Assembly (NCBI GenBank): GCA_012517755.1
Contig: JAAYUH010000044.1
Location: 1 to 33,989, forward strand
Source of the DNA: a bacterium
GTDB taxonomy: Bacteria; Caldisericota; Caldisericia; B22-G15
DNA: 33,989 nucleotides
Reading direction: 5' to 3'
The position numbers and the translations under genes were made by a program. Positions 1 to 8,891 of this stretch are shown here, in pieces. Every line of letters begins with the position of its first letter. Positions within the stretch are counted from its first letter, which is position 1. The notes beneath the pieces were generated by a model. The model had not been told where the DNA came from and did not search any database. It worked only from the letters and a program-made list of their open reading frames with translations.

Positions 1-660
1 AAATGGTATTTTTATAAAAGAGGGTTGAGTTCCAACAAGTTTCATTATTTCGATATCCTCTCTTCTATTATATATTGAAACTGTAATATTGGAGCCAAGG
101 AAAAAAATAAAAATTCCAATAAATATTGAGAATACTGCTATGCTTAAGAATGTAAATGTTCTTATTGAAAAAAGCAATTTATCAACAAGGTCTTTAGAAT
201 AGAAAAAATCAGATACTTCAGGAATCATTGAAATTTTAGATGTTATTTCATTTATAGAATAAACTGACTCTGGTTTTACAAAAAAAGTTGGCGGGAGAGG
301 ATTGTTTTCAAGATCTTTAAATATAGATTCATATTCAGGATACTCCTTTATTAATTCATCGAGAGCTGTATCAGGTGATATATATTTTACAGATTCGACA
401 CCACTTATATTACTAATTTCATTTTCAATCTCTCTTACCCTAACTTCATTTGTATCTTTTTTTAAATAAAAAGATATTTCAATTTTATTTTCTATCCCCC
501 TTTTTACCTCATTTGAATAATTTAAAAAATAGTAAATCATACCGATACTGAATATTGAAACAATAATTACAAAAATACTAATAAAAGTTAAAAAACCAGA
601 TCTTATTATATTTATAAAAGATTCTTTAATTTCTCTAAGAAATATTTGGATACTTTTCAT
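1..660 (-). CDS. ftsX: Cell-division protein FtsX, 3' end cut by window edge
   Basis: The first 220 residues of FtsX, the membrane partner of the ATPase FtsE. FtsEX controls septal peptidoglycan hydrolases during division. A short cytoplasmic N-terminus is followed by a membrane segment (about 22-46), an extracytoplasmic domain (about 50-165) and a second membrane segment (about 168-190), then the conserved NRREDIEIMKLVG stretch (198-210). The family is about 300 residues long, so roughly 75 residues and the last two membrane helices lie before position 1. The gene overlaps the end of ftsE by 26 bp, which indicates translational coupling. The ATG at 660 is chosen; an in-frame ATG at 675 is possible but has AAGG directly against it. 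Identification rests on the fold pattern and on ftsE next door. Confidence 0.93.
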   Translation of the reverse strand, partial: MKSIQIFLREIKESFINIIRSGFLTFISIFVIIVSIFSIGMIYYFLNYSNEVKRGIENKIEISFYLKKDTNEVRVREIENEISNISGVESVKYISPDTALDELIKEYPEYESIFKDLENNPLPPTFFVKPESVYSINEITSKISMIPEVSDFFYSKDLVDKLLFSIRTFTFLSIAVFSIFIGIFIFFLGSNITVSIYNRREDIEIMKLVGTQPSFIKIPF

Positions 661-1303
661 ACAATTTTTTTCCATCCTTAATATAAAATATCCTCTTATT
701 ATATTTTTTAATTATCTCCTCATTATGTGTTGACATAATCACTGTTGTTCCATTTTCATTTATCTTTACGAACAGATCAACAATATTAAATGAAGTTTTC
801 CAATCAAGATTTCCAGTTGGTTCATCTGCAATTAAAATATCTGGGTTGTTAACAATTGCTCTTGCTATTGATACTCTTTGCATCTCTCCACCAGAAAGAG
901 TATTAGGATATTTGTATATTTGTTCTTCTAAACCAACCATTTTGAGTGTATCTAAAACCCTACTTTTTATAAGTTGTGGAGAAAATCCCTGTATTTCAAG
1001 AGGAAAAGAGACATTTTCATAAACTGTTTTTCTTTTGAAAAGTTTATAATCTTGAAAAATCATACTGATTTTCCTTCTTAAAAGATAAACTTTTCCACTA
1101 TATTTTTTTAAAGAATCGTTATTAAAGAAAATTTCTCCTCTTGAAGGTTCAATTTCTTTATGAATCAATTTTAATATAGTTGTTTTACCAGCACCTGAAG
1201 GTCCTACAATAAATAGAAAATCACCTTTATCCAATTCGAAACTAATATTTGATAGAGCTTCTTTTTCATCATAAAATTTAGAAACTCCAACAAATTTTAA
1301 CAT
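635..1303 (-). CDS. ftsE: Cell-division ATP-binding protein FtsE
   Basis: ABC ATPase that powers FtsX at the septum. At 222 residues it has the usual family length. Walker A GPSGAGKT is at 34-41, the Q-loop FQD at 83-85, signature LSGGE at 136-140 and Walker B ILIADE at 156-161, with the D-loop and switch His (STHNEE) following. All catalytic residues are present. The start overlaps the trxB stop by 7 bp and ftsX starts inside its 3' end, so it is co-translated with both. No peptidoglycan hydrolase gene is visible next to it because the window ends in ftsX. FtsE and related ABC exporters such as LolD look alike; the adjoining FtsX settles the assignment. Confidence 0.95.
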   Translation of the reverse strand: MLKFVGVSKFYDEKEALSNISFELDKGDFLFIVGPSGAGKTTILKLIHKEIEPSRGEIFFNNDSLKKYSGKVYLLRRKISMIFQDYKLFKRKTVYENVSFPLEIQGFSPQLIKSRVLDTLKMVGLEEQIYKYPNTLSGGEMQRVSIARAIVNNPDILIADEPTGNLDWKTSFNIVDLFVKINENGTTVIMSTHNEEIIKKYNKRIFYIKDGKKLYEKYPNIS

Positions 1304-2211
1304 TTATCAGAGAAATCTTTACAGAAGGTATTTGCAGCAATTGCACCGTCTGCACAAGCTGTAATAATCTGTCTTAGTTCTTTTTTTCTTACATCACCAA
1401 TAGCATAAACAAATTTCTCATTAGTTCTCATTTCACTATCTGTAATTATAAATCCATTTTCATCAAGATTAATTTTATCTTTAAATAAATTACTATTTGG
1501 AGTTAAACCAATATAGATAAAAACTCCATTAATATTAAGTTCATAAATTCTATCTTCTTTGATATTTTGTATTATTACTTTTTCAACTCTTTTTTCACCT
1601 TTAATCTCTTTTAAAATTGAATTAAAAATAAATTCAATCTTACTGTTTTTAAAAGCTTTCTCTTGTAGATATTGAGCAGCGCGTAATTTATCTCTTCTAT
1701 GTATAATATATACCTTATTTGCAAAATTAGTTAAATATAATGCTTCAACTATTGCCGAATCTCCTCCTCCAACAACCAAAACATCTTTATTTTTATACAA
1801 AAAAGCATCACATATAGCACAATATGATACTCCTTTTCCTGTAAATTCTTTTTCTCCGGGGATATCAAGTTTTTTTGGATTTACACCAGTAGCAATTATT
1901 AAACCATCAGATTCATATATAGAAGAATTTGTTTTGGTTTTTTTTATTTCATTATCAATTTCAACCCCCAAAACCTCATCAATTAAAAATTCTACACCAA
2001 ATTTTTTTGCTTGTTCTTCCATTTTATTAACAAGTTCTGATCCTTTTATTCCTTCTGGAAAACCTGGATAATTTTCAACAATATCTGTTAAGATTGCTTG
2101 ACCTCCGATTCCAAATTTTTCAATAAGAAGGGTTGATAAGCCAAATCTTTTTGAATATATTGATGCGGATAAACCAGCGGGACCTCCACCTATAATAACA
2201 ATGTCGTACAT
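1297..2211 (-). CDS. trxB: Thioredoxin-disulfide reductase
   Basis: FAD- and NADPH-dependent reductase of thioredoxin, 304 residues (family about 300-320). The FAD-binding GGGPAG is at 8-13, the redox pair C131-A-I-C134 followed by Asp is in the usual place, NADPH-binding GGGDSA is at 148-153, HRRDKLRAA at 171-179 carries the basic residues that read the NADPH 2'-phosphate, and the C-terminal FAD motif YAIGD is near 269. The active site reads CAIC rather than the common CATC. A GGAGG lies about 14 nt before the ATG, a long spacing, and no in-frame alternative start fits better. It sits 30 bp behind pgk and overlaps ftsE by 7 bp. A ferredoxin-dependent variant is less likely because the NADPH motif is intact. 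Confidence 0.93.
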   Translation of the reverse strand: MYDIVIIGGGPAGLSASIYSKRFGLSTLLIEKFGIGGQAILTDIVENYPGFPEGIKGSELVNKMEEQAKKFGVEFLIDEVLGVEIDNEIKKTKTNSSIYESDGLIIATGVNPKKLDIPGEKEFTGKGVSYCAICDAFLYKNKDVLVVGGGDSAIVEALYLTNFANKVYIIHRRDKLRAAQYLQEKAFKNSKIEFIFNSILKEIKGEKRVEKVIIQNIKEDRIYELNINGVFIYIGLTPNSNLFKDKINLDENGFIITDSEMRTNEKFVYAIGDVRKKELRQIITACADGAIAANTFCKDFSDKC

Positions 2212-2241
2212 AAAATAATGTAAGCCTCCTTACAATCTAAA

Positions 2242-3423
2242 TTAATCTAAAAGTACCTTTATACCAGGTAACTCCTTTCCTTCAAGAAATTCAAGAAGTG
2301 CTCCTCCTCCAGTTGACATATGTGTTACACAGTTTGCATATTCAAACTTATTCAATGCAGAAATTGTATCACCACCTCCAACAACTTTTATATTTGGATT
2401 TTTACAAAGAGTTTCAGCAATCTTTTTTGTACCAAGGGAATATTTTTCCATTTCATAAATACCTAATGGCCCACTCCAAAATATTGTTTTAGCATCTAAT
2501 AACTCTTCAATGAACATTTCGATTGTTCTTGGTCCTATGTCAACTCCATACCAATCATATGGTATTTGTTCTACTGGAACAATTTTATTATCTGCTCCTT
2601 CTCTCAATTCTTCAGTTGTATTAACATCAACTGGAAGAATCAATTTGACACCTTTCTTCGAAGCTAAATCAATTATTTCCAATGCAACACTTTCCATTTC
2701 ACTTTCATAAATTGAACTCCCAATATTGTATCCTTCTGCTTTGATAAAAGTAAATGCTGCACCACCACCTATTAAAATCGTATCAACAATATTAACAAGG
2801 TTTTTTAAAACTCCAATTTTATCTGATATTTTTGCACCACCAATTATTAAAACAAAAGGTTTTTCTGGATTTTTAATCAATTTTGACAAAATATTGTACT
2901 CCTTTTCCATTAAAAAACCTGCATAAGAAGGAAGAAGAGTTGGAAGAAGAAAAACTGAGGTATTTGCTCTGTGTGAAACTGCAAAAGCATCACTAACATA
3001 TATATCACCATATTCACTTAATTTTTCAGCGAATTCTTCAGATTCTTTCTCCTCTTCTTTATAAAATCTTAAATTTTCAAATAGTATCACTTCTCCATTT
3101 TTAAGATTATTAATAATATTTTTTGTCTCTTCACTGAAAATATTATCAATCAGAGGAACATTTATACCAAGAATCTCTGAAAGTTTTTCACTCACAGGTT
3201 TTAATGAGAGTTCTAACTTTTTTTCACCCTTTGGTCTACCAAGATGAGTAAGAATTATTATTTTTGCACCTTTTTCTCTCATATATTTTATTGTTGGTAG
3301 TGTTTCTCTAATTCTTGTGTCATCTCTAATCTTTCCATCTTCTTTTAAAGGAACATTATAGTCTACTCTATATAATACCCTTTTACCTTCAAAATCTACA
3401 TTTTTGATTGTTCTTAGAGGCAT
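2242..3423 (-). CDS. pgk: Phosphoglycerate kinase
   Basis: Converts 1,3-bisphosphoglycerate and ADP to 3-phosphoglycerate and ATP in glycolysis. At 393 residues it is the normal single-function enzyme, not the PGK-triosephosphate isomerase fusion known from Thermotoga. Visible motifs are RVDYNVP at 19-25, THLGRPKG at 59-66, GGAKISDK near 196 and, at the C-terminus, SGPLG, GGGDT and STGGGA. The ATG follows the gap stop codon directly, and the GGGGG run at the end of gap may act as its ribosome site, so the two are co-translated in pathway order. The next enzymes (tpi, gpm, eno) are not in the window. Confidence 0.97.
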   Translation of the reverse strand: MPLRTIKNVDFEGKRVLYRVDYNVPLKEDGKIRDDTRIRETLPTIKYMREKGAKIIILTHLGRPKGEKKLELSLKPVSEKLSEILGINVPLIDNIFSEETKNIINNLKNGEVILFENLRFYKEEEKESEEFAEKLSEYGDIYVSDAFAVSHRANTSVFLLPTLLPSYAGFLMEKEYNILSKLIKNPEKPFVLIIGGAKISDKIGVLKNLVNIVDTILIGGGAAFTFIKAEGYNIGSSIYESEMESVALEIIDLASKKGVKLILPVDVNTTEELREGADNKIVPVEQIPYDWYGVDIGPRTIEMFIEELLDAKTIFWSGPLGIYEMEKYSLGTKKIAETLCKNPNIKVVGGGDTISALNKFEYANCVTHMSTGGGALLEFLEGKELPGIKVLLD

Positions 3424-4431
3424 CTAAACCCCCTTATCAAAAATAAATTTTGTTAAATCTGCAACTCTCACTGAATAGCCCCACTCATTGTCATACCAGG
3501 AAAAAACTTTAATAAGATTTCCATCAATAACATCTGTCAATGTTGCATCAATAATTCCAGAGAATTCACTTCCTTTAAAATCTGAAGAAACAACGGGCTC
3601 TTCCGTATATCCAAGAATTCCTGATAAATATTTATCAGAAGCTTCTTTTAAAACTCTATTTACATCTTCAGGTGTTGTTGATTTTTTAACTAAACATGTA
3701 AAGTCAGTTATTGAAACAGTAGGGGTTGGAACTCTCAAGGCAATCCCATTTAATTTTCCTTTTAATTCAGGTATTACTGTTGCTACTGCTTTTGCTGCAC
3801 CAGTAGTTGTTGGAATTATATTTGTTGCAGCACTTCTTGCTCTTCTAAAATCTTTTTTGTGTGGAGTATCAAGTAGGGCTTGATCATTAGTATATGAGTG
3901 TATTGTTGTCATTAATCCTTTTTCAATTACATAATTTTTATGTAATACTTTAACTACAGGAGCAAGTGAATTAGTTGTACAAGATGCATTTGATATTATA
4001 TTATGTTTTTTTGGATCATATAAATCTTCATTTACCCCTAAAACTATTGTTACATCTTCATTTTTTGCAGGGGCAGTAATTATAACCTTTTTTGCTCCTG
4101 CTTCAAGGTGAGCTTTTGCTTTTTCAGCATCTGTAAATACACCAGTAGATTCAATTACGATATCAACATCCAAATCTTTCCATGGTAATAGGTTTATATT
4201 TTTCTCTTTGAAAAAGCGAACCTCATTACCATCAATGATGAATTTATCCTCCTTTAATTCATAAGAAAAATTGTAAATTCCATAATTTGAATCATACTTT
4301 AATAAATAAATTAACATTTCTAAATCAAATAAATCATTGACTGCAACAATTTCAATACCAGAATATTTTTTCTTTAAAGCCTTAAAAACTTGTCTTCCTA
4401 TTCTTCCAAATCCATTAATTGCTACTTTCAT
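3424..4431 (-). CDS. gap: Glyceraldehyde-3-phosphate dehydrogenase
   Basis: Phosphorylating GAPDH, 335 residues. NAD-binding NGFGRIGR is at 6-13. Asp33 at the end of the second strand points to NAD rather than NADP use. The catalytic SNASCTTNS has Cys151 and the general base is His178 in HSYTNDQ; RARSAATNIIPTTTGAAK follows. A strong AGGAGGC precedes the ATG at normal spacing. The 52 bp between rpoN and gap contain a TTATAT-like sequence, so an extra internal promoter for gap-pgk is possible but weakly supported. No SorC/CggR repressor gene precedes it; the rpoN gene occupies that place. Confidence 0.97.
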   Translation of the reverse strand: MKVAINGFGRIGRQVFKALKKKYSGIEIVAVNDLFDLEMLIYLLKYDSNYGIYNFSYELKEDKFIIDGNEVRFFKEKNINLLPWKDLDVDIVIESTGVFTDAEKAKAHLEAGAKKVIITAPAKNEDVTIVLGVNEDLYDPKKHNIISNASCTTNSLAPVVKVLHKNYVIEKGLMTTIHSYTNDQALLDTPHKKDFRRARSAATNIIPTTTGAAKAVATVIPELKGKLNGIALRVPTPTVSITDFTCLVKKSTTPEDVNRVLKEASDKYLSGILGYTEEPVVSSDFKGSEFSGIIDATLTDVIDGNLIKVFSWYDNEWGYSVRVADLTKFIFDKGV

Positions 4432-4483
4432 TTAAAGCCTCCTTTCTTTTTTAAATATAACAGAAAAACTTGAATTTTTAAAA

Positions 4484-5764
4484 CTATTTACTTCTTCTTT
4501 TGCTTTTAGATGGAATGTTGAGTTCATCTCGATACTTTGCAATTGTTCTTCTTTTAAGGTAGATTCCCTTTTTTATTAAAATTTTTTCAATTTCTGAATC
4601 TGAGTATGGCCTTTTTTTATCTTCTTTATCAACTATCTCTTTAATTAACATTTTAACTTTGGTTCCAAAAACTCCTTTTTTTACCCCCTCTTTTCCAAGT
4701 AAAAATTTAAATGGTAATATTCCCTTTGGTGTATCAATATATTTTTCATTTACGATTCTTGATAGTGTAGAAATTGAAAGATTTAAATCATTTGCAATCT
4801 CTTTTAAGGTTATAATATTTAAATAACCTGAATTTAAGAAAAAATCTTTTTGTTTATTTACAAGATATTCAGCAACTTTCAAAACCTTTTCCTGTCTTTC
4901 AAGTAACAAATATATAAGATCTTTTGCATCTTTTACTTTATTTTTAAAAAATTCCCTCTCCTCTTTTGTTAATTCATAAATTCTTGATTTCATATCGTTA
5001 TAAAGATTTTCATTGAATTTTACTTTTGGAAAAATTTTGTCATTGTAATAAACTCTTAACTCTTTATTTTCAATTTTTAAATAGACCTCTGGTGTTATGT
5101 ACATATTAATACTTTTCTCAAGAATATGAGATGGATAAATATATGCTTTTTCTAATTTTTTGTAATATTCCTGATTTATTTCTTGTCCTTTAAGTAATTT
5201 ATCTATAACATTTTCATATTCTTCAATATCATCTTTTTTGATTTCATTTTCTCTTAATAATTGAATAATTATGCACTCTTTAATATCTTTAGCAAATACT
5301 CCAGGTGGATGCATCTCATTTTTTAAAATTTCAAGAACTCTGTTTATCTCTTTTTTATTTTTTTTAATTTGATTTGAAATCAAATCTATTGAAATATTTA
5401 AAAAACCATTATCATCTATATTTCCAATCAAATAATGAGCAATCTCTTTTTCATCTTGATTAAAATCAAAAAGCATTATCTGTTCTTCAAGGTAATCTTT
5501 TAAAGTTTTTTCTTCCTTAATTAAAGATTCAAAAAGTTGGTAGTTTCCTTTATCCTCATTATCAAAATCTTCTAAACCAGGAATTGTATCAAATTTATTA
5601 TCTTCAAGTTCGATAAAAGGATTTTCCTCCCATCGAGATTCAATGAGTTCTCTCAAATCTAAAATTGGGTATTGAAAAATAGTCATCAATTGGAAAAGAT
5701 TCTGTCTTAAATATAGATTTTCTGTTATTGAAATAGTTGGTCTTAATTCATTTCTATTCTTCAT
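4484..5764 (-). CDS. rpoN: RNA polymerase sigma-54 factor RpoN
   Basis: Sigma-54, 426 residues, with the full domain order. Region I is at about 8-53 (LRQNLFQLMTIFQYPI, then ESRWEENPFIELED). The core-binding region follows, then a helix-turn-helix (EIANDLNLSISTLSRIV) and the RpoN box RRTIAKYR at 405-412 close to the C-terminus. The RpoN box reads KRRTIAKYR against the usual ARRTVAKYR. It should direct transcription from -24/-12 promoters with AAA+ activators, but no activator gene lies in this window. It overlaps the end of whiA by 11 bp and precedes gap by 52 bp, which places a global sigma factor inside a glycolysis/division operon. Confidence 0.95.
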   Translation of the reverse strand: MKNRNELRPTISITENLYLRQNLFQLMTIFQYPILDLRELIESRWEENPFIELEDNKFDTIPGLEDFDNEDKGNYQLFESLIKEEKTLKDYLEEQIMLFDFNQDEKEIAHYLIGNIDDNGFLNISIDLISNQIKKNKKEINRVLEILKNEMHPPGVFAKDIKECIIIQLLRENEIKKDDIEEYENVIDKLLKGQEINQEYYKKLEKAYIYPSHILEKSINMYITPEVYLKIENKELRVYYNDKIFPKVKFNENLYNDMKSRIYELTKEEREFFKNKVKDAKDLIYLLLERQEKVLKVAEYLVNKQKDFFLNSGYLNIITLKEIANDLNLSISTLSRIVNEKYIDTPKGILPFKFLLGKEGVKKGVFGTKVKMLIKEIVDKEDKKRPYSDSEIEKILIKKGIYLKRRTIAKYRDELNIPSKSKRRSK

Positions 5765-6665
5765 TTATAAACCTCTCTTTTAATTTAATGATCCTTCTTA
5801 ATCTATGATTTACACATGATTTAGAAACTCCCATTTTTATAGCAAGTTCATTCAAACTTAAATAAGGATATTTCATTCTTAAATCTATTGTTTCTTTTAA
5901 TGATGGAGATAAAATTTTTATTAAATCATTCTTTTTTAAATAAATTATAGCATCTTTTGTCTTTAAATATGCATCTATCGTTTTCTTAAGATTTTTCATC
6001 TCTAAATTTACATTCTTAGTTAGTTTATTTCTTATATCTTTTATAATTGTATTTTCTAAAACTTGTATATATGAACCTGATGCACCCAAAAAAAGTAAGA
6101 ATTCTTTAATACTCTCTCTATCCTGTAAATATAATATTATATAATTTTTCCTATCTCTATCCTTAAAATTAAAATGCATAATTTTTAAGATTTCAAATAT
6201 TTCAAATATCGATGATTCTTTTTGAAATCTTAATTCAAGATAATAACCTTTTTTTGGGTCTCTAACAACTCCAGAGGCTAAAAAAGCACCTCTTATAAAT
6301 GATTTGATATCTCCTTCACTTTTAGGTCTAAAATGAACTTTTAAATCATTTTCATCTATTATTTTTAAATTTAACAAATCTTTTAATAGTATATTAAATT
6401 CTATTTCAAAATATTTTCTTCCTTTTTTTTCAATAATTTTTAGAGATTTATTAAATCCAGCTATTTTTAATAATTTTATGACTCTTCTTGCTATTTCAGG
6501 GGATGAAAGTGTAAAATTTATTTTAGTTTTTTCTTTAGTGATTATTATTTTACCAATTGATAAAAGAAATCCCTGAATTTCTGATAATGCTTCATCAGGT
6601 TTATTTATATCTATTTTCAATAAATCTCTCTTTACAATTTGTGTAAAGTAATCTATTTTTTCCAC
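5754..6665 (-). CDS. whiA: DNA-binding protein WhiA
   Basis: WhiA-family protein, 303 residues: an N-terminal two-lobed fold related to LAGLIDADG homing endonucleases (FIRGAFLASGVVRDP near 123-137 belongs to it) and a C-terminal helix-turn-helix (SLNELAIKMGVSKSCVNHRLRR). In Streptomyces WhiA activates sporulation-division genes; in Bacillus it influences division and chromosome segregation. Here it overlaps yvcK by 13 bp upstream and rpoN by 11 bp downstream. The order rapZ-yvcK-whiA is widely conserved in Gram-positive bacteria, where an HPr-like gene (crh) often follows; rpoN follows here instead. Confidence 0.93.
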   Translation of the reverse strand: MEKIDYFTQIVKRDLLKIDINKPDEALSEIQGFLLSIGKIIITKEKTKINFTLSSPEIARRVIKLLKIAGFNKSLKIIEKKGRKYFEIEFNILLKDLLNLKIIDENDLKVHFRPKSEGDIKSFIRGAFLASGVVRDPKKGYYLELRFQKESSIFEIFEILKIMHFNFKDRDRKNYIILYLQDRESIKEFLLFLGASGSYIQVLENTIIKDIRNKLTKNVNLEMKNLKKTIDAYLKTKDAIIYLKKNDLIKILSPSLKETIDLRMKYPYLSLNELAIKMGVSKSCVNHRLRRIIKLKERFINEE

Positions 6666-7969
6666 TTTAACATATCTTTAAGTAGATCTCTTATTTTTAA
6701 ATAATTGTGTCTTAAATATCCATTCTCAACAGCAACAAGGTTATCTTTTATAATTTTTAATCCTAATTTTTTTAAATTTTCTTCATCTACTTCAACAGGA
6801 TAAGAACCTACTTTCTTATACTTATCTAAATAGTATTCTCCTATTTTTCCATTATTAACAATAATATAATCAAAAATATTTTCTCCTGTATATTCATAAA
6901 TTTTTTGTACATGCATTGAGGCTGTAAAATCGTCTGTCTCCCCCTTTTCTGTCATTAAATTCAAAATATAGATCTTTTTAGCTTTTGACTTTTTTATAGA
7001 TTCAACTACTGCTGGAAATAGAAGTGGAGGAATTATTGAAGTATACAAACTTCCTGGACCTATGATTATTAACTCTGAAGTTTCAATCTCATACAAAACC
7101 TCAAATGCTGGTTTTGCATAAAATGGCTCAAGTGAAATTTTTTTAATTTTTTTACCTCTATTTCTTATATTAGTTTCACCTAAAGCAACTTCTCCATCTT
7201 CAAATTCTCCTCTTAAAGTGATTATACTTTCTGAGACAGGTAAAACTTTACCAGATAAATTTAAAGTTTCCTCTAATTTTGTTATTCCATAAATCAAGCT
7301 ATCCTTTAATTTTATTGAACCTGCAATTATTAAATTACCAATTGAATGCCCTTGTAGAGTTTCTCCTTCTTTAAATCTATATTGGAAAAGATCTTTTAAG
7401 AATTCCTCGCTTTCTGAAAGTGCGATTATACAGTTTCTCAAATCACCAGGAGGTGGAATTCCAAGTTCTTCTCTCAATTTTCCAGAACTTCCCCCATCAT
7501 CTGTGACAGTAACTATTGCAACTGGATAAAATGGATACTCTTTTAGACCTCTTAAAATTGTTGAAAGACCAGTTCCTCCACCACAAGCAACTACTTTTTT
7601 TACCTTACTCTTGAATCTATAATTATGAACAATATTTACAACTTCATTTCTTTTTTCTTTTAGAAGTGCAGTAAAAAGTGAGTTCATAAGTTTCGAAAAT
7701 CCAAAAACTATAAGAAAAATACCTAATAACATATACAGTAAAGCAATCAATCTTGTTAGCCATATTGGGAATTTATAATTTCCTTTCATAAAAATTATTA
7801 TGTAATCTATAATATATCTCTTAATTATACCCAATCTTGTGAAGTCAAGAATAACCATTAATCCAAGTAGTAAAATTATTAAGCCAATTATCATAAGGAG
7901 AATCCATCTCTTTATATTCATTCCAGGGTATAACCATTTAAAAAAACGTTTTATTTTGTCTTTATTCAT
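6653..7969 (-). CDS. yvcK: YvcK/GlmR-family protein with membrane anchor
   Basis: CofD-like Rossmann-fold protein of the YvcK (GlmR, 'gluconeogenesis factor') family, which in Bacillus binds UDP-GlcNAc and supports peptidoglycan synthesis on gluconeogenic carbon. The conserved core starts near 125 with VACGGGTGLSTILRGLK, then VTDDGGSSGKLR and PPPGDLRNC. Unlike the roughly 320-residue soluble Bacillus protein, this 438-residue form has two N-terminal hydrophobic helices (about 22-42 and 70-91) between basic segments, so the core is probably held at the inner face of the membrane. The start shares ATGA with the rapZ stop, and the stop lies within the start of whiA. Confidence 0.92.
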   Translation of the reverse strand: MNKDKIKRFFKWLYPGMNIKRWILLMIIGLIILLLGLMVILDFTRLGIIKRYIIDYIIIFMKGNYKFPIWLTRLIALLYMLLGIFLIVFGFSKLMNSLFTALLKEKRNEVVNIVHNYRFKSKVKKVVACGGGTGLSTILRGLKEYPFYPVAIVTVTDDGGSSGKLREELGIPPPGDLRNCIIALSESEEFLKDLFQYRFKEGETLQGHSIGNLIIAGSIKLKDSLIYGITKLEETLNLSGKVLPVSESIITLRGEFEDGEVALGETNIRNRGKKIKKISLEPFYAKPAFEVLYEIETSELIIIGPGSLYTSIIPPLLFPAVVESIKKSKAKKIYILNLMTEKGETDDFTASMHVQKIYEYTGENIFDYIIVNNGKIGEYYLDKYKKVGSYPVEVDEENLKKLGLKIIKDNLVAVENGYLRHNYLKIRDLLKDMLKWKK

Positions 7970-8829
7970 TTCCTTATGTCTCTATGAAATATTGTACATC
8001 TAAATCCATTCTTTTCCAAAAAATTTTTAGTTTCCTCTGCAATAACTACAGAACGATGTCTTCCTCCTGTACATCCAAAGGATATTATAAGAGAACTTTT
8101 TCCTTCATTTATATATTGAGGTATGAGAAACAAAATTAAATCTTTAAATCTAATTAAAAATCCTTTTGTTGTGTCATTAGATAAAACAAAATTTTTTACT
8201 TCTTCATCTAAACCTGTAGTGTTTTTCAAATTATCCATATAAAATGGATTTGGTAAAAATCTCACATCAAACATTAAATCAGAATCTAAAGGTATTCCAT
8301 ATTTATATCCAAATGAAATTATTGTAATCGAGATTAAATTACTTTTTTCCTCTTTTAATATTTCAACAATTCTACTTTTTAAATCTGAAAGTTTCATTTC
8401 AGTAGTATCAATTACAATATCACTAATCTCCTTTATTGGTTTTAACATATCTTTCTCAATTTTTATTGATGAACTCAATCCTTCTTCACTATATAAAGGA
8501 TGTTTTCTTCTTGTTTCTTTATATCTTTTTATAAGTATCTCTTCATTAGCATCAAGAAAAATAATAAAAGGATTTATCCCTTTTTTATTAATATCTTTTA
8601 TTATCTCTGGAAAATTTATATCAAAATCCTTTTCTCTTATATCAAGAGTTATAGCAACTTTATTTACATTTGAAATTCCTTTTTTAAAAATCTCAACAAA
8701 TTTTTCTATTAAATTTAATGGAAGATTATCTATACAAAAATATCCAATATCCTCAAGAAACTCAGAAGCTTTAGTTTTACCTGCTCCTGAAATACCTGTT
8801 ATGATAACAAAATTTTTATTTTTTTCCAT
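7966..8829 (-). CDS. rapZ: RapZ (YvcJ/YhbJ) nucleotide-binding adaptor
   Basis: First gene of the long minus-strand array, 287 residues. The N-terminal P-loop GISGAGKT is at 12-19, followed by DNLP; the C-terminal domain has SFGCTGGRHRS and ends HRDIRK. In E. coli RapZ senses glucosamine-6-phosphate and steers decay of the sRNA GlmZ; the Gram-positive homologue YvcJ binds and hydrolyses nucleotides. No Shine-Dalgarno precedes the ATG. A TAAAAT hexamer ends 7 nt before it, which suggests a leaderless mRNA starting at the start codon. Its stop overlaps the yvcK start by 4 bp. Confidence 0.94.
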   Translation of the reverse strand: MEKNKNFVIITGISGAGKTKASEFLEDIGYFCIDNLPLNLIEKFVEIFKKGISNVNKVAITLDIREKDFDINFPEIIKDINKKGINPFIIFLDANEEILIKRYKETRRKHPLYSEEGLSSSIKIEKDMLKPIKEISDIVIDTTEMKLSDLKSRIVEILKEEKSNLISITIISFGYKYGIPLDSDLMFDVRFLPNPFYMDNLKNTTGLDEEVKNFVLSNDTTKGFLIRFKDLILFLIPQYINEGKSSLIISFGCTGGRHRSVVIAEETKNFLEKNGFRCTIFHRDIRK

Positions 8830-8836
8830 TACATAA

Positions 8837-8842
8837 ATTTTA
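8837..8842 (-). promoter_or_regulatory. Putative -10 element of the rapZ-ftsX array
   Basis: TAAAAT on the minus strand with exactly 7 nt to the rapZ ATG. A weak TTATAA lies 17 bp upstream as a possible -35. It would place the transcript 5' end at or next to the start codon. Inferred from spacing only. Confidence 0.45.
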
Positions 8843-8860
8843 ACATACTGAAAAATGTAT

Positions 8861-8866
8861 TATAAT
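8861..8866 (+). promoter_or_regulatory. Putative -10 element of the 8892-12094 operon
   Basis: TATAAT, with a TTTAAC-like -35 16 bp upstream (8839-8844). The predicted start near 8873 gives a leader of about 18 nt for the ATG at 8892, or a leaderless message for the in-frame ATG at 8874. It lies back-to-back with the rapZ promoter in a 62 bp gap. Confidence 0.5.
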
Positions 8867-8891
8867 AATAACTATGAAAAGAGGTGGAAGT

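Noticed and set aside
3488..3883. Open frame of 131 codons opposite gap
   Set aside because: It is an antisense shadow of the well-conserved gap gene, with no ribosome site and no recognisable protein features. Other antisense frames were rejected for the same reason.
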